This document shows positions 47,644 through 56,292 of a stretch of 64,000 nt of DNA, piece by piece. Positions within the stretch are counted from its first letter, which is position 1. Each line of letters begins with the position of its first letter. Under the pieces are notes generated by a model that made no database searches, was not told the DNA's origin, and worked only from the letters and a program-made list of their open reading frames with translations. The stretch comes from Anaerolineae bacterium (GTDB lineage Bacteria; Chloroflexota; Anaerolineae; Aggregatilineales; Phototrophicaceae): contig JAJDWK010000072.1 of the NCBI GenBank assembly GCA_022825675.1, positions 33,827 through 97,826 of the forward strand. Direction: 5' to 3'. A program made the translations under genes and the position numbers.

Positions 47644-48915
47644 CAGCTCGGGACCCGAAAGGGTTTTTTTCATGCCCAGCGGCTCCTCGTATTGCAGCAA
47701 ATCCGCCCAGGCTTCCCGCCGCCTGCCCAGCCACCAGCGATTGCCCCGCACCAGAATTTCTGCCGGGCGCGGGCGCGCATTATAATTGCTCGCCATCGCC
47801 ATGCCATAGGCGCCCGCCGTCAAAATGGCGATTCTATCGCCCGCTTGCAGCCGCGGCAGCAGCCGCTCCCGCGCCAGGACATCGGTTGATTCGCATACTG
47901 GTCCCACAACCTGCGCCCGCGCCCGTCTCGCTTCCGTTTGCCGCAATGGCACAATTTCGTGATAGGCGCCATAAAGCGCGGGCCGCAGCAGCTCGGTCAT
48001 GCTGGCGTCCACGATATAAAACAGGCGCTCCGCCTGCTCTTTGACATAAAGCACAGTCGCCACCAAGATGCCAGCATCCGCCACTATACATCGCCCGGGC
48101 TCCAGCAAAACACGATAGCCACGCAGCAAGGGCTCGAGCGCCCGCGCGAATCCCCGCAGGGATGGCAACTTCTCGCCCGGCTGATAGGCGACGGGGAAGC
48201 CGCCGCCAATGTTGATTGTCTTGATATGCGGGTGCGGGCGGATGAGCTCCAGCGCCTTCTTAATCGCGGACCGGGTTGCCGCAATGTCCCCCAACTGGCT
48301 GCCGATATGCAGGTGAATGCCAGCAATTTTGACTCGCGGAAAAGCAGCTTGGCGCGCCAGCAAACGCTGGACAAAAGCGGCTGTCATGCCGAATTTGGCG
48401 GCACCGTGCCCGGTGGCGATGGCGGGCTCGGTCTTCGCCGCGACCTGCGGGTTAAAGCGCAAGGCAACTTGCACTGCCTCGCGCCCGCTGGCTTCCGCCG
48501 CCGCCTGGATATGTTGCAATTCTCCGGGATTTTCCACATTCAGCCAGCCGACGCCTTGGCGCAGGGCATAGGCGATTTCGGCTTCCGTTTTGCCAACGCC
48601 AGCGAATACGATGTCAGCGGCAGCCGCCCCCGCCGTGAGCGCGCGCAGAATCTCCCCGCCGCTGACGCAATCGAAGCCAGCGCCCGCATTTATGAGCGCG
48701 CTTACAATGCCCAGGTTGCCGTTGGCTTTGACGCTGTAGTGCAGCTTCGCGTTTAATGGCGCGAAGGCAGCCGCCAAACGGCGATAGTTCTCAAGAACCC
48801 GCCCCAGGCTGTAGATATAAACGGGCGTAGCGGTCTCGCTGACAATGGATTCAACAGCGAGCGCGTCAATGAAGAGCGCGCCCTTGTGATAGCGAATGGA
48901 ATCGTTTAAGGCCAT
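47638..48915 (-). CDS. lysA: Diaminopimelate decarboxylase
   Basis: A 425-residue PLP enzyme of the alanine-racemase fold, making lysine from meso-diaminopimelate. YSVKANGNLGI near residue 60 holds the PLP Lys (about 63). GIHLHIGSQLGD near 195, the glycine loop NIGGGFPV near 230, EPGRCIVADAG near 275 and GPVCESTDVLA near 335 with the active-site Cys complete the family pattern. The ATG at 48915 has no clear ribosome binding site; a TTG lies four codons earlier. The stop codon falls inside the 3' end of the convergent CAT tRNA. Confidence 0.95.
   Translation of the reverse strand: MALNDSIRYHKGALFIDALAVESIVSETATPVYIYSLGRVLENYRRLAAAFAPLNAKLHYSVKANGNLGIVSALINAGAGFDCVSGGEILRALTAGAAAADIVFAGVGKTEAEIAYALRQGVGWLNVENPGELQHIQAAAEASGREAVQVALRFNPQVAAKTEPAIATGHGAAKFGMTAAFVQRLLARQAAFPRVKIAGIHLHIGSQLGDIAATRSAIKKALELIRPHPHIKTINIGGGFPVAYQPGEKLPSLRGFARALEPLLRGYRVLLEPGRCIVADAGILVATVLYVKEQAERLFYIVDASMTELLRPALYGAYHEIVPLRQTEARRARAQVVGPVCESTDVLARERLLPRLQAGDRIAILTAGAYGMAMASNYNARPRPAEILVRGNRWWLGRRREAWADLLQYEEPLGMKKTLSGPELC
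47653..47670 (+). terminator. Intrinsic terminator of the tRNA pair
   Basis: ACCC-GAAA-GGGT forms a short four-pair stem with a stable tetraloop, followed by a run of T. It lies inside the last codons of the convergent lysA gene. Confidence 0.6.
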
Positions 48916-48936
48916 ACGCGCATCCAAACAGGCTAG

Positions 48937-48970
48937 AAAACAAAAGCGGAGACACTGGCTGTGCCTCCGC
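48937..48970 (-). terminator. Intrinsic terminator after tRNA-Asp
   Basis: GCGGAG-GCAC pairs with GTGT-CTCCGC on the minus strand (inner G/T pair), followed by TTTTGTTTT. It separates the tRNA-Asp transcript from lysA. Confidence 0.85.
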
Positions 48971-48974
48971 TGGA

Positions 48975-49047
48975 CGGGAGCGACGGGATTTGAACCCGCG
49001 ATCTCCGGCTTGACAGGCCGGCATGTTAACCGCTACACCACGCCCCC
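48975..49047 (-). tRNA. tRNA-Asp (GTC)
   Basis: Acceptor GGGGGCG pairs with CGCTCCC (one G-T pair), anticodon loop CTGTCAA gives GTC, T loop TTCAAAT, and the discriminator base is G as expected for tRNA-Asp. CCA is not encoded. Confidence 0.95.
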
Positions 49048-49062
49048 TGATGCTTCTCGTCA

Positions 49063-49091
49063 ATAGTATCAGCCTCTTGGCGCGCTGTCAA
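49063..49091 (-). promoter_or_regulatory. Sigma70-type promoter of tRNA-Asp
   Basis: A perfect TTGACA and TACTAT are spaced by exactly 17 bases on the minus strand, about 16 bases before the tRNA 5' end. This is the clearest promoter in the window. Confidence 0.8.
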
Positions 49092-49122
49092 CAGCGTAAA
49101 TCGCCCCAAAATGGCATTTCGC

Positions 49123-49977
49123 TTATATCTGCCCGAAGCCGCCGATGGCGCTTGACTTGCCCGAGAGATAGCGCGCTGTCAGAACCAGTATCAAAATTGC
49201 CGGCGCGACAAAGACCAGCGACATCGCCGCTGTCAGCGCGTTGTTGGTGCCGGAGGCGGTGGAAAACAATAGCACTGGCATGGTAATCACTTGCCCGGCG
49301 CCAATCAAAAATGTCAGGATATATTGGCTCCAGGAAATCAAATAGGCGAAGAGACTCGCCACCACGATACCGGGGAAAATCGCCGGCAGCGTAACATGCC
49401 AGAAGGTCGCCAAGGTCCCCGCGCCCAGGGAGCGCGCCTGCTGCTCAAATTGCGGGTCATAATTGGCGAAGACGCCCGCCAGCGTCAGCACCACATAAGG
49501 CATCACGGGAACAAGATGCACCAAGCCAACGCCGAGCAAATTGCCGTTAAGCCCCCAGCGGATGAAGTTGATGTTCAGCCCCATCGCCACCGCGATGCCA
49601 GGCACAATCGTCGGCGAAATTACCAGGAACTCGACAATGCGCTTGCCGCGGAAGGAATACAGCCCCAAGGCGCGCGCCGCCGGCAGCCCAATTATCACCG
49701 AGCTGATAGTTACGCCGACAGCGAGAATTGTGCTGTTGAGCAGCGCCTCCGGCACTTTGGAATTGGCGGCGAAAATGCTCTCCCAGGCGCGCAGGCTAAG
49801 CTCGTTAGGGAAAAATTGCGGGTAAAACCAGCGGAAGGAAAAAGCGTTAAACAAAAAGGCGAGCAATGGCGTCATCAGCAAAATGATGAGCAGCAACACC
49901 GCGGCATAATGCAAGCCGCGCCGCAGCCGTTCGCCGCTGGCTGCCTTAGCCTGCCCCGCCGCTTTTGATTTGCTCAT
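49123..49977 (-). CDS. ABC transporter permease, spermidine/iron/thiamine type (second permease)
   Basis: A 284-residue inner-membrane permease with about six helices, of the PotC/FbpB-like group. The EAA loop that docks the ATPase reads QARSLGAGTLATFWHVTLP near residues 183-201. The first 22 residues are basic and cytoplasmic. It starts three bases after the other permease gene. Neither a binding protein nor an ATPase lies next to the pair, so the substrate is unknown. Confidence 0.88.
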   Translation of the reverse strand: MSKSKAAGQAKAASGERLRRGLHYAAVLLLIILLMTPLLAFLFNAFSFRWFYPQFFPNELSLRAWESIFAANSKVPEALLNSTILAVGVTISSVIIGLPAARALGLYSFRGKRIVEFLVISPTIVPGIAVAMGLNINFIRWGLNGNLLGVGLVHLVPVMPYVVLTLAGVFANYDPQFEQQARSLGAGTLATFWHVTLPAIFPGIVVASLFAYLISWSQYILTFLIGAGQVITMPVLLFSTASGTNNALTAAMSLVFVAPAILILVLTARYLSGKSSAIGGFGQI

Positions 49978-49980
49978 CGC

Positions 49981-50859
49981 TTAATCCTGCCGGATTGCGC
50001 GCCGGCTCAGCCACATATAGCCGAGCACGAGGAAAAATACAATTATCGAGATGATGATGCTAATCGCCATACCTTCCGTACGCGCGTTCAAATCAGGATT
50101 GCGGAAGAAGCGCACCGCTGTCACCGGCAATGTTCGCGGGAAGCGTACCCCCAAAATCGCCGGCACCTCGTAGGAGCCGAAGGTGAAAGCAAATACGATG
50201 ATGGAGCCGGAAAGTATGCCCGGCATCACCAGCGGCAAGATGACATAGCGGAAGCGCTGCCAGCGGTTGGCACCCAGGCTGCGCGCCAAATCTTCATAAT
50301 CCACGCCCAGAGATTGCAATATCGCCAGCACGATAACGCCGATGAAGGGCACTTCTTTCCAGACGAAGGACAGCATCATGCCGATGCCGAAGCGGTCGCG
50401 CACCATCACCGGGAAATCCCGCGGGAAATCAAACAAGCCCAGTTGCGCCCCCGCGCGTGATAGCACGCCACTCTGTGAGAACAAAAACAAAATGCCGATT
50501 GCCGCCACCACATGCGGGACCGGCAAGTTCAATTGGAAGAGGAATGTGGCGAGCCGCTTGCCAACGAATGTTCGGCGCAGCAGCAGCGCCGATAGCAAGG
50601 CTAATACCGCGGATATGAAAGTGCTGCCGACGCTGACCCATACCGTCAGCAGCAAACCCTGCCAGAAAATATGCGCCATTTCCGGCGAAAACAAGATATT
50701 GTAATAAGCGTCGAGCGAAATCTCGGTACGCCCAATCAAGGGCTGCCAGCCGAGGCTGGTCATCGTGCCATAAACAAGCCCGCCGAAGAACAGGAAGAAT
50801 ATCACCGCCATCGTCGGCGCCAGCATGATAGGGATGTGCCAGCGGTCCCAAAAACTCAA
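49981..50859 (-). CDS. ABC transporter permease, spermidine/iron/thiamine type (first permease)
   Basis: A 292-residue permease related to PotB/ThiP halves, with about six hydrophobic segments. The EAA loop is LARSLGANRWQRFRYVILP near residues 200-218. The chosen start is TTG at 50859: GGGAGGA lies five to six bases upstream and the protein then reads LSFWDRWHIPIMLAP. An upstream frame to 50925 is Cys-rich and unlike the family. It is the first gene of a two-gene unit with the permease downstream. Confidence 0.86.
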   Translation of the reverse strand: MSFWDRWHIPIMLAPTMAVIFFLFFGGLVYGTMTSLGWQPLIGRTEISLDAYYNILFSPEMAHIFWQGLLLTVWVSVGSTFISAVLALLSALLLRRTFVGKRLATFLFQLNLPVPHVVAAIGILFLFSQSGVLSRAGAQLGLFDFPRDFPVMVRDRFGIGMMLSFVWKEVPFIGVIVLAILQSLGVDYEDLARSLGANRWQRFRYVILPLVMPGILSGSIIVFAFTFGSYEVPAILGVRFPRTLPVTAVRFFRNPDLNARTEGMAISIIISIIVFFLVLGYMWLSRRAIRQD

Positions 50860-51009
50860 AACTTCCTCCCAAAGCGGGCAGCAAAATGCCACTTGGAGAG
50901 TACACCAGCAAAGAGCATCGGGCAAGCGATGGGCAAGGGCTGCTCCCGCGTTCGTGACGGGAATGCTGATACCCGCGCGCTGCGCGTATCATTTGCCGGC
51001 TACTTCCGC

Positions 51010-51015
51010 TAGAAT
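51010..51015 (+). promoter_or_regulatory. -10 element of the MATE-like gene
   Basis: TAGAAT within GCTAGAATA, 29 bases before the ATG at 51045. The same eight to nine bases occur at the polX promoter. The -35 is not clear. Confidence 0.4.
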
Positions 51016-51044
51016 ACGCCCGTCCGCGAGATTTGACTGTGTGA

Positions 51045-52370
51045 ATGCCCGTGACCTATCGCAAAGTGTTGCTATTTTGGCTGCCGCTAGCTTTTGCCTG
51101 GCTGCTGATGACATTGGAGGGTCCGATAATCCAAAGCGTCATCAGCCGCAAGCCGGATTCGGAGACGCAGCTGGCGGCATTTGGCTTGGTATTCTCGCTG
51201 TCGGTCTTGCTGGAAACGCCCATCATCATGCTGCTCGCCACCAGCAACGCGCTCTCGCGGGATCGTCAGTCTTTCCGCTTGCTTTGGCGTTTTATGCTGG
51301 CGCTGAATCTCTTCGTCAGTTCTGTGGCGCTGGCGGTGGCATTTACTCCGCTGCTTGATGTGTATTTCGGGCGCTTGCTGCAAGTGCCGCCGCATCTCAT
51401 CGAAGCGGCGCGCCCCGCCATGCGCATCATGGCGCTCTGGGGTGCGTTTATCGGCTATCGCCGCTTTCATCAAGGGGTGATAATCCGCTTCGGCAACACC
51501 CGCTTTGTTGGCTACGGCACTGTCGTCCGCTTGATATTTTCCGCAGGTGTCGCCTTTTCCCTGGGCGCGGTAACTCAAGTTGCCGGTGCCGAAATCGGCG
51601 GCATCGCGCTGATGCTGGCGGTGATTGCCGAGGCGCTCTACACCCATTTTGTATCCCGCCCTGATGTCAAGCGCTTGCTGGAAACCTCTATCGCCGCCGG
51701 CAAACGCGCTTTGACCTATCGGCAGGCGCTGCGTTTCCACCTGCCGCTGGCGGTCACCAGCATCGTAACTTTCCTCGTCAACCCGGCGATTGAGCGCGGG
51801 CTTGCCAGCATGCCCGATGCTGCGCGCAGCCTGGCTGCCTGGCCCGTCATCGTGTCGATTATGCTGGTCATGCGGGCGGGCGGCATGGCATATCAAGAAG
51901 TGGTGATTTCGCTCAACGACAGCGAGGGCAATCATCGGATTCTGCGCCGCTTCACGCTGCGGCTGGGTTTCGCTCTCAGCCTGATTATGCTGCTCTTTTC
52001 GTTCAGCCCCTTGATTTCTTTGTATAGCGGCTTTCTGCTGGGTGTGCCCGAGTCGCTGCGCGGGCTGGTTGTCATGGGGGCGCAAGCCGCCTGCCTGCTG
52101 CCGCTTTTGACGACGCTGCACAGCTATTTCCGCGCGCTGCTGATGCTGGGCGGCAACACCGCGGCGATATATCAAGCGATTGTGCTGGGCTTTGTTTTGA
52201 CCACCGCCATCGTCTGGGGCGGCATCAGCGCGGGCTTGCATGGCATCTTCGCCGCCTCTCTCGGCTTGACATGCGGGCAGCTGCTTGAGCTGGCGCTCTT
52301 GGCGCTCGCTTATCGCCGCGGCAAATCGGCGCTGCGCCTGCATTGGCAAAGCGCCATCGCCCCCACTTGA
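51045..52370 (+). CDS. MATE/MOP-superfamily membrane protein, ANKH-like
   Basis: A 441-residue integral membrane protein with about twelve helices in two related halves, each starting with a helix followed by a polar loop (LTLEGPIIQSVISRKP-like at residue 24 and VNPAIERGLASMPDAA near 245). The pattern matches the multidrug/oligosaccharide/polysaccharide flippase superfamily, and the first half resembles the progressive-ankylosis (ANKH) branch more than classical drug exporters. Function is open: small-molecule export or lipid-linked sugar flipping are both possible. No ribosome binding site is evident. It reads away from the ABC permease pair, and the M24 gene follows after 23 bases. Confidence 0.72.
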   Translation: MPVTYRKVLLFWLPLAFAWLLMTLEGPIIQSVISRKPDSETQLAAFGLVFSLSVLLETPIIMLLATSNALSRDRQSFRLLWRFMLALNLFVSSVALAVAFTPLLDVYFGRLLQVPPHLIEAARPAMRIMALWGAFIGYRRFHQGVIIRFGNTRFVGYGTVVRLIFSAGVAFSLGAVTQVAGAEIGGIALMLAVIAEALYTHFVSRPDVKRLLETSIAAGKRALTYRQALRFHLPLAVTSIVTFLVNPAIERGLASMPDAARSLAAWPVIVSIMLVMRAGGMAYQEVVISLNDSEGNHRILRRFTLRLGFALSLIMLLFSFSPLISLYSGFLLGVPESLRGLVVMGAQAACLLPLLTTLHSYFRALLMLGGNTAAIYQAIVLGFVLTTAIVWGGISAGLHGIFAASLGLTCGQLLELALLALAYRRGKSALRLHWQSAIAPT

Positions 52371-52393
52371 TCTGAGCACAGGAAGGAACAAAT

Positions 52394-53647
52394 ATGAGCT
52401 TCATCAAAGAAATACTCCCCTTGCGGCAACAGGCGGCGGTCCAAGACCGCTGGCTGAAGCAGCGGCTGGATGCCATCATGCCTGAGCTGCTGCAGCGCGA
52501 AAACATCGATATGTGGATTGTCGCTTGCCGCGAATACAACGAAGACCCGATAGTTATGTCCCTGCTGCCAGCGACCTCCATGTCCGCCAGACGGCGCACA
52601 ATTCTCGTATTCGCGCGTGATGCCAATGGCGAGCTGAAGCGGCTCACGCTTTCGCGCTATGGTTATGAAGGTTTTTACGAAGCGCCCTGGAACCCCGATG
52701 AAGAAAGCCAGGACGCCTGCCTGGCGCGCCTCGTGCGCGACTACAACCCCCAGCGCATCGGCTTAAATTATTCGCGGACTTTTGCCTTTGGCGATGGGCT
52801 CTCCTACAGCGAGCGGGACTACATTCTCGCCGCCCTGGGCAGCGCTTATGCCCCGCGCGTCGTTTCGGCGGAAGGGCTTTGCGTCGGCTGGCTGGAGCGG
52901 CGCCTGCCCGAAGAAATCACCGCGTACAAGCGCCTGGTCGAAATTGGCCATGACATTATCGGGCGGGCATTTTCCACGGATGTCATTCACCCTGGCATCA
53001 CGACAACGGATGATGTCGTCTGGTGGATGCGCCAGACGATGGCGGATGCCGGCTTGAGCGCCTGGTTCCAGCCGACTGTCGACATCCAGGCGCGGGAGCG
53101 CAGCTTCCAATTCATCGAGAGCCCCTGCCTGACAATTCAGCCAGGCGATTTGCTCCACTGCGATATGGGATTTCATTATCTGGGCTTGGCGACGGATCAA
53201 CAGCAGCATGGCTATATCTTGCGCGCCGGCGAATCAGACGCCCCGGCGGGGTTGCGCGCCGCCCTCGTCGATGGCAACGCGCTGCAAGATATTCACCTGC
53301 AAGAAATGCAAGTCGGGCGGACGGGCAACGAAGTGCTGCGCGCCGTGCTCAAACAGGCGAAAGCCGCTGGCATCCGCGCGCAAGTCTACAGCCACCCGCT
53401 CGGCTATCACGGGCATGCCGCGGGACCGCTCATCGGCTTGTGGGATCAGCAAAATCAGGTGGCGGGCATCGGCGACTACCCTTTATATGACGATACCGTC
53501 TATTCTATCGAGCTCAACGCGCTGAAGAAAGTGCCCGAATGGGGGGACCAGGATGCGCGCATTATGCTGGAGGAAGATGCCGCTCTCAGCGGCGGCCTGA
53601 TGCGCTGGCTGGATGGGCGTCAAGAAGCGCTGCATCTCATCGGCTGA
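52394..53647 (+). CDS. M24-family metallopeptidase (Xaa-Pro dipeptidase-like)
   Basis: A 417-residue pita-bread-fold protein. An N-terminal creatinase-like domain (about 1-170) precedes the M24 domain. Probable metal ligands are the Asp in HCDMGFHYLGLATDQQQ near 254 and the second Asp in ATDQQ, the His in YSHPLGYHGHAAG near 336, Glu in VYSIELNAL near 373 and Glu in IMLEED near 391. This is the five-ligand set of aminopeptidase P and prolidase. It likely cleaves Xaa-Pro bonds. AAGGAA precedes the ATG. Confidence 0.88.
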   Translation: MSFIKEILPLRQQAAVQDRWLKQRLDAIMPELLQRENIDMWIVACREYNEDPIVMSLLPATSMSARRRTILVFARDANGELKRLTLSRYGYEGFYEAPWNPDEESQDACLARLVRDYNPQRIGLNYSRTFAFGDGLSYSERDYILAALGSAYAPRVVSAEGLCVGWLERRLPEEITAYKRLVEIGHDIIGRAFSTDVIHPGITTTDDVVWWMRQTMADAGLSAWFQPTVDIQARERSFQFIESPCLTIQPGDLLHCDMGFHYLGLATDQQQHGYILRAGESDAPAGLRAALVDGNALQDIHLQEMQVGRTGNEVLRAVLKQAKAAGIRAQVYSHPLGYHGHAAGPLIGLWDQQNQVAGIGDYPLYDDTVYSIELNALKKVPEWGDQDARIMLEEDAALSGGLMRWLDGRQEALHLIG

Positions 53648-53691
53648 GGGCGGTGAATGTGTCGGGCTATCGGGAATGCGGGAAAAACGGG

Positions 53692-53697
53692 TATAGT
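53692..53697 (+). promoter_or_regulatory. -10-like element before the phosphodiester-glycosidase gene
   Basis: TATAGT lies 30 bases before the ATG at 53728; no good -35 is seen. Confidence 0.3.
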
Positions 53698-53727
53698 GAA
53701 TATAAATGAGCATAGCAGGGCAGCGCC

Positions 53728-55281
53728 ATGGCAGATTTAGGCTATAGCAAAAAACGGGTTGAGCTTAGCGGCGGCTGGTCGACCCTGTACCGCGTCGAGA
53801 TACCCGCCGGCGCGCTGAAATTTGAAGACCTGCACCCGCTGAGCAGCTATGTGCGCCAGCAGGATATCGCCCGCATGCACTTCGCGCGGGCGCGCGGGCG
53901 CGGCGAGTGCAGCCCGCATATTCTCACCTGGACTGCCATGCAGACCGACCGCCGCGCCAGCCAGATGTTCCCCGGGCTCAACTATCAAACCGAAGCTGGC
54001 GAGACCATGCTCAGCGCCAATTCCTTCATAACTTATGTATTGAGGAAGCTGCTGGCGGCGGGCTGGCTGCAGCTGCATGAATACCTGGGCGATACTTATG
54101 AATGGGTGGTGGACATCCCGGCGGGCAATGGCGATTGGCAAGCCCGCGCTGATGCCATAGTGCGCTGGCTGGAAGCATCGATTCAATTGGATTTGTACCC
54201 TAATATCGAGCGCGGCAGCTATCAGCCGCGCATCTTCCATCCCTTTGATACGCGCCGTAATTTTGTGCGCTTGGGGCGCTGTGATTTCATTCGCCATTTT
54301 GTGCAAAGCCACGAGCGGCGCGCCGCCTTTAACACCTCGCACTTTTTGCATGAGCATGACGATTTAATCAGCCCTCATTCTGGCTATGGCGATGCCATCG
54401 GCTTGATGGTGGCGGAAGGCGCGCTGCTGCGCCCGCCCCTCTATCGGCGGGGCGCGCTGCTGCACGATGGCGCCGCCTGGCGCATCGACCGCCTCAGCCT
54501 CGCCGATATCGAAATTGTGCTGCCGGGCGATACCCGCATCAGCGTGGCGCGGGGCAATGCGGCGCTCAACCCGCGGCAGCCGCAGCCAATCGCGCTGTAT
54601 ACACGGGCGGCTGGCTTAAGAGATGGCGGACAGCCGCTCGAACGCAGCCCACAGCGCGCGGATTGTTGGGAAGCGGTGGTGGTCAACCGGCAGCTGGCTT
54701 CCTGGAAGCGCGGCGGCGGGCTGGAAATCCCGCAGAATGGATTTGTGCTTTCGCTGCAAGATGGGGCGCTGCCCGCCGCGACCAGCGCCGAATTGGTTAC
54801 AGACGCCTGGCTGGAATATGCCCTGGCACCACATGTCGGCACGGTGCAAGCGGGCATTCAAGCGGGACCAATCCTGCTGCGCGATGGCGCTGATGCCTTG
54901 GCGCAAGCAAAAGCGGAAGAAGAATTCTGCCACAGCCGCGGGGACATCGTCGGCATCTCGCCCGTGCGCATGAATTTGTCGGCAAACGAGAGAAAAGCGC
55001 GCAGCGCCATCGGCATAAAAAGCGATGGCGATTTGCTGCTGCTGATGGTTGACGGCTGTGAAGCCGGCGCGCAGACCGCTCTCGACAGCGCCGGCGCAAC
55101 CCTGCAAGAACTGACGCGGCTGCTACGCGCCGCGGGCGCGCGGGACGCGCTTAACCTCAGCGGCGAAGGCTCGAGCCATCTCTTCATACAAGGCGGGCTG
55201 GCGAATAGTCCTTCGGACAGGCGCGGGCAGAGCGGCGTCGCCTTCGAGCGTATGCTGCCTTCAATTGGTATTGTCAGCTAG
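53728..55281 (+). CDS. Protein with C-terminal phosphodiester glycosidase (NAGPA-like) domain
   Basis: A 517-residue protein. Residues about 385-517 match the NAGPA/DUF2233 domain, known from the enzyme that uncovers mannose-6-phosphate and from bacterial wall proteins: RSAIGIKSDGDLLLLMVDG, ATLQELTRLLRAAGARDALNL and a terminal RMLPSIGIV. The usual DGGGSS at the active site reads SGEGSS. The N-terminal 380 residues (STLYRVEIPAGALKF at the start) are not recognised. There is no signal peptide or membrane helix, which is unusual for the family. Its end overlaps the convergent oxidoreductase gene by 21 bases. Confidence 0.78.
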   Translation: MADLGYSKKRVELSGGWSTLYRVEIPAGALKFEDLHPLSSYVRQQDIARMHFARARGRGECSPHILTWTAMQTDRRASQMFPGLNYQTEAGETMLSANSFITYVLRKLLAAGWLQLHEYLGDTYEWVVDIPAGNGDWQARADAIVRWLEASIQLDLYPNIERGSYQPRIFHPFDTRRNFVRLGRCDFIRHFVQSHERRAAFNTSHFLHEHDDLISPHSGYGDAIGLMVAEGALLRPPLYRRGALLHDGAAWRIDRLSLADIEIVLPGDTRISVARGNAALNPRQPQPIALYTRAAGLRDGGQPLERSPQRADCWEAVVVNRQLASWKRGGGLEIPQNGFVLSLQDGALPAATSAELVTDAWLEYALAPHVGTVQAGIQAGPILLRDGADALAQAKAEEEFCHSRGDIVGISPVRMNLSANERKARSAIGIKSDGDLLLLMVDGCEAGAQTALDSAGATLQELTRLLRAAGARDALNLSGEGSSHLFIQGGLANSPSDRRGQSGVAFERMLPSIGIVS

Positions 55282-56262
55282 CCGCGCCACCGCTTGTAAA
55301 TCACGCCAAATCTGTTCGTCCAGCTCGATGAAGCCCGCCGCCATAACTTGCTGATAGTGGCGGTCGCCGCGTTCGCCAGGCACGAGGATTTCTTCCGTCC
55401 CTGGCAGCCGCTTAAGCTGTTTGACGCGGCGAATCAAATCGCTGGTTGCCGTGCGGAAGCTCTCGGCATCGTCCGCCAGCAATTCGGGATCAATCGCGAA
55501 GACCAGATTGCCCCAATCCAACTTGCTGCCGTCTTCCTTGCGGCGAGCGCCCACCAGCGACCGCGTCAGCAGCTCGACGATAAGCGCCAGCGCCGCGCCT
55601 TTATAGCCGCCAAAAGCCTTGATAGCGCCGCCTAAAGCCGCCGCCGGGTCAATTGTCAGCTGCCCGGATTTGTCATAGGCGACACCGGGCGGGATCGCCG
55701 CGCCTTCCGCATGCGCCAGGTGAATGCCGTACCAGGCGATGGCGGCGGTCGCCATATCCAGCACAATCGGCTCGGCAGCAGTCGGGATGCCCAGCGCCAG
55801 CGGATTTGTGCCCAGGAATGGCTCATAAGAACCGTGCATCGCCATCAGCTCGGGCGAGCCAGAGCAGACGAAACCGATAAGACCGGCATCCGCCATCATG
55901 CGCGCGTAATAGCCGATGGCGCCTGTCGGGGAGTTGCTGCCGCGAGAGCCGACAATGCCGAAGCCATGCGCCGCCGCCTTGGCGATTGCGATTTCGGTCG
56001 CGCGCTTCAAGACCACCATGCCCTGGTTCCAAGCGCCATCGAGCAGCGCCGAGAGTTTCGTTTCCTTCAGCAGGGTGATTTCGCCAGCGTCAGGATTCGC
56101 CGGCATGCCCGCGCCCAAGAGCTTAATCACATTCTGATTGTTGCCGCGGCACTGGGCGTACAGGATAATGTCGAGAATTATCTCGCTGTCCTCAACGGTG
56201 AAGCCCTGCGCCTCAATGGCGCGGCGGGTAACTTCTCGTACTTGTTCAAGCGGGATTTGCAT
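55261..56262 (-). CDS. Ldh-family (malate/L-lactate/ureidoglycolate type) oxidoreductase
   Basis: A 333-residue member of the Ldh_2 family, NAD(P)-dependent 2-hydroxyacid or imine reductases unrelated to classical LDH. FLGTNPLALGIP near residue 149 and VLDMATAAIAWYGI near 167 bind cofactor, and AFGGYKGAALALIVELL near 217 is a strong family motif. The usual SHG near residue 45 is replaced by NNQNVIKL and the NSxHFG motif by SNSPTGAIGYY, so the canonical catalytic His positions are changed. It may act on an atypical substrate or be non-catalytic. AAGGAG precedes the ATG. It follows the sugar isomerase gene by 30 bases. Confidence 0.85.
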   Translation of the reverse strand: MQIPLEQVREVTRRAIEAQGFTVEDSEIILDIILYAQCRGNNQNVIKLLGAGMPANPDAGEITLLKETKLSALLDGAWNQGMVVLKRATEIAIAKAAAHGFGIVGSRGSNSPTGAIGYYARMMADAGLIGFVCSGSPELMAMHGSYEPFLGTNPLALGIPTAAEPIVLDMATAAIAWYGIHLAHAEGAAIPPGVAYDKSGQLTIDPAAALGGAIKAFGGYKGAALALIVELLTRSLVGARRKEDGSKLDWGNLVFAIDPELLADDAESFRTATSDLIRRVKQLKRLPGTEEILVPGERGDRHYQQVMAAGFIELDEQIWRDLQAVARLADNTN

Positions 56263-56292
56263 ACAATCGCTCCTTCACGCCAAATGCCGCCG

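Noticed and set aside
51087..52391. Minus-strand 434-codon frame
   Set aside because: It is a Gln/Arg/His-rich antisense of the hydrophobic MATE-like gene, a common artefact of membrane protein genes in GC-rich DNA.
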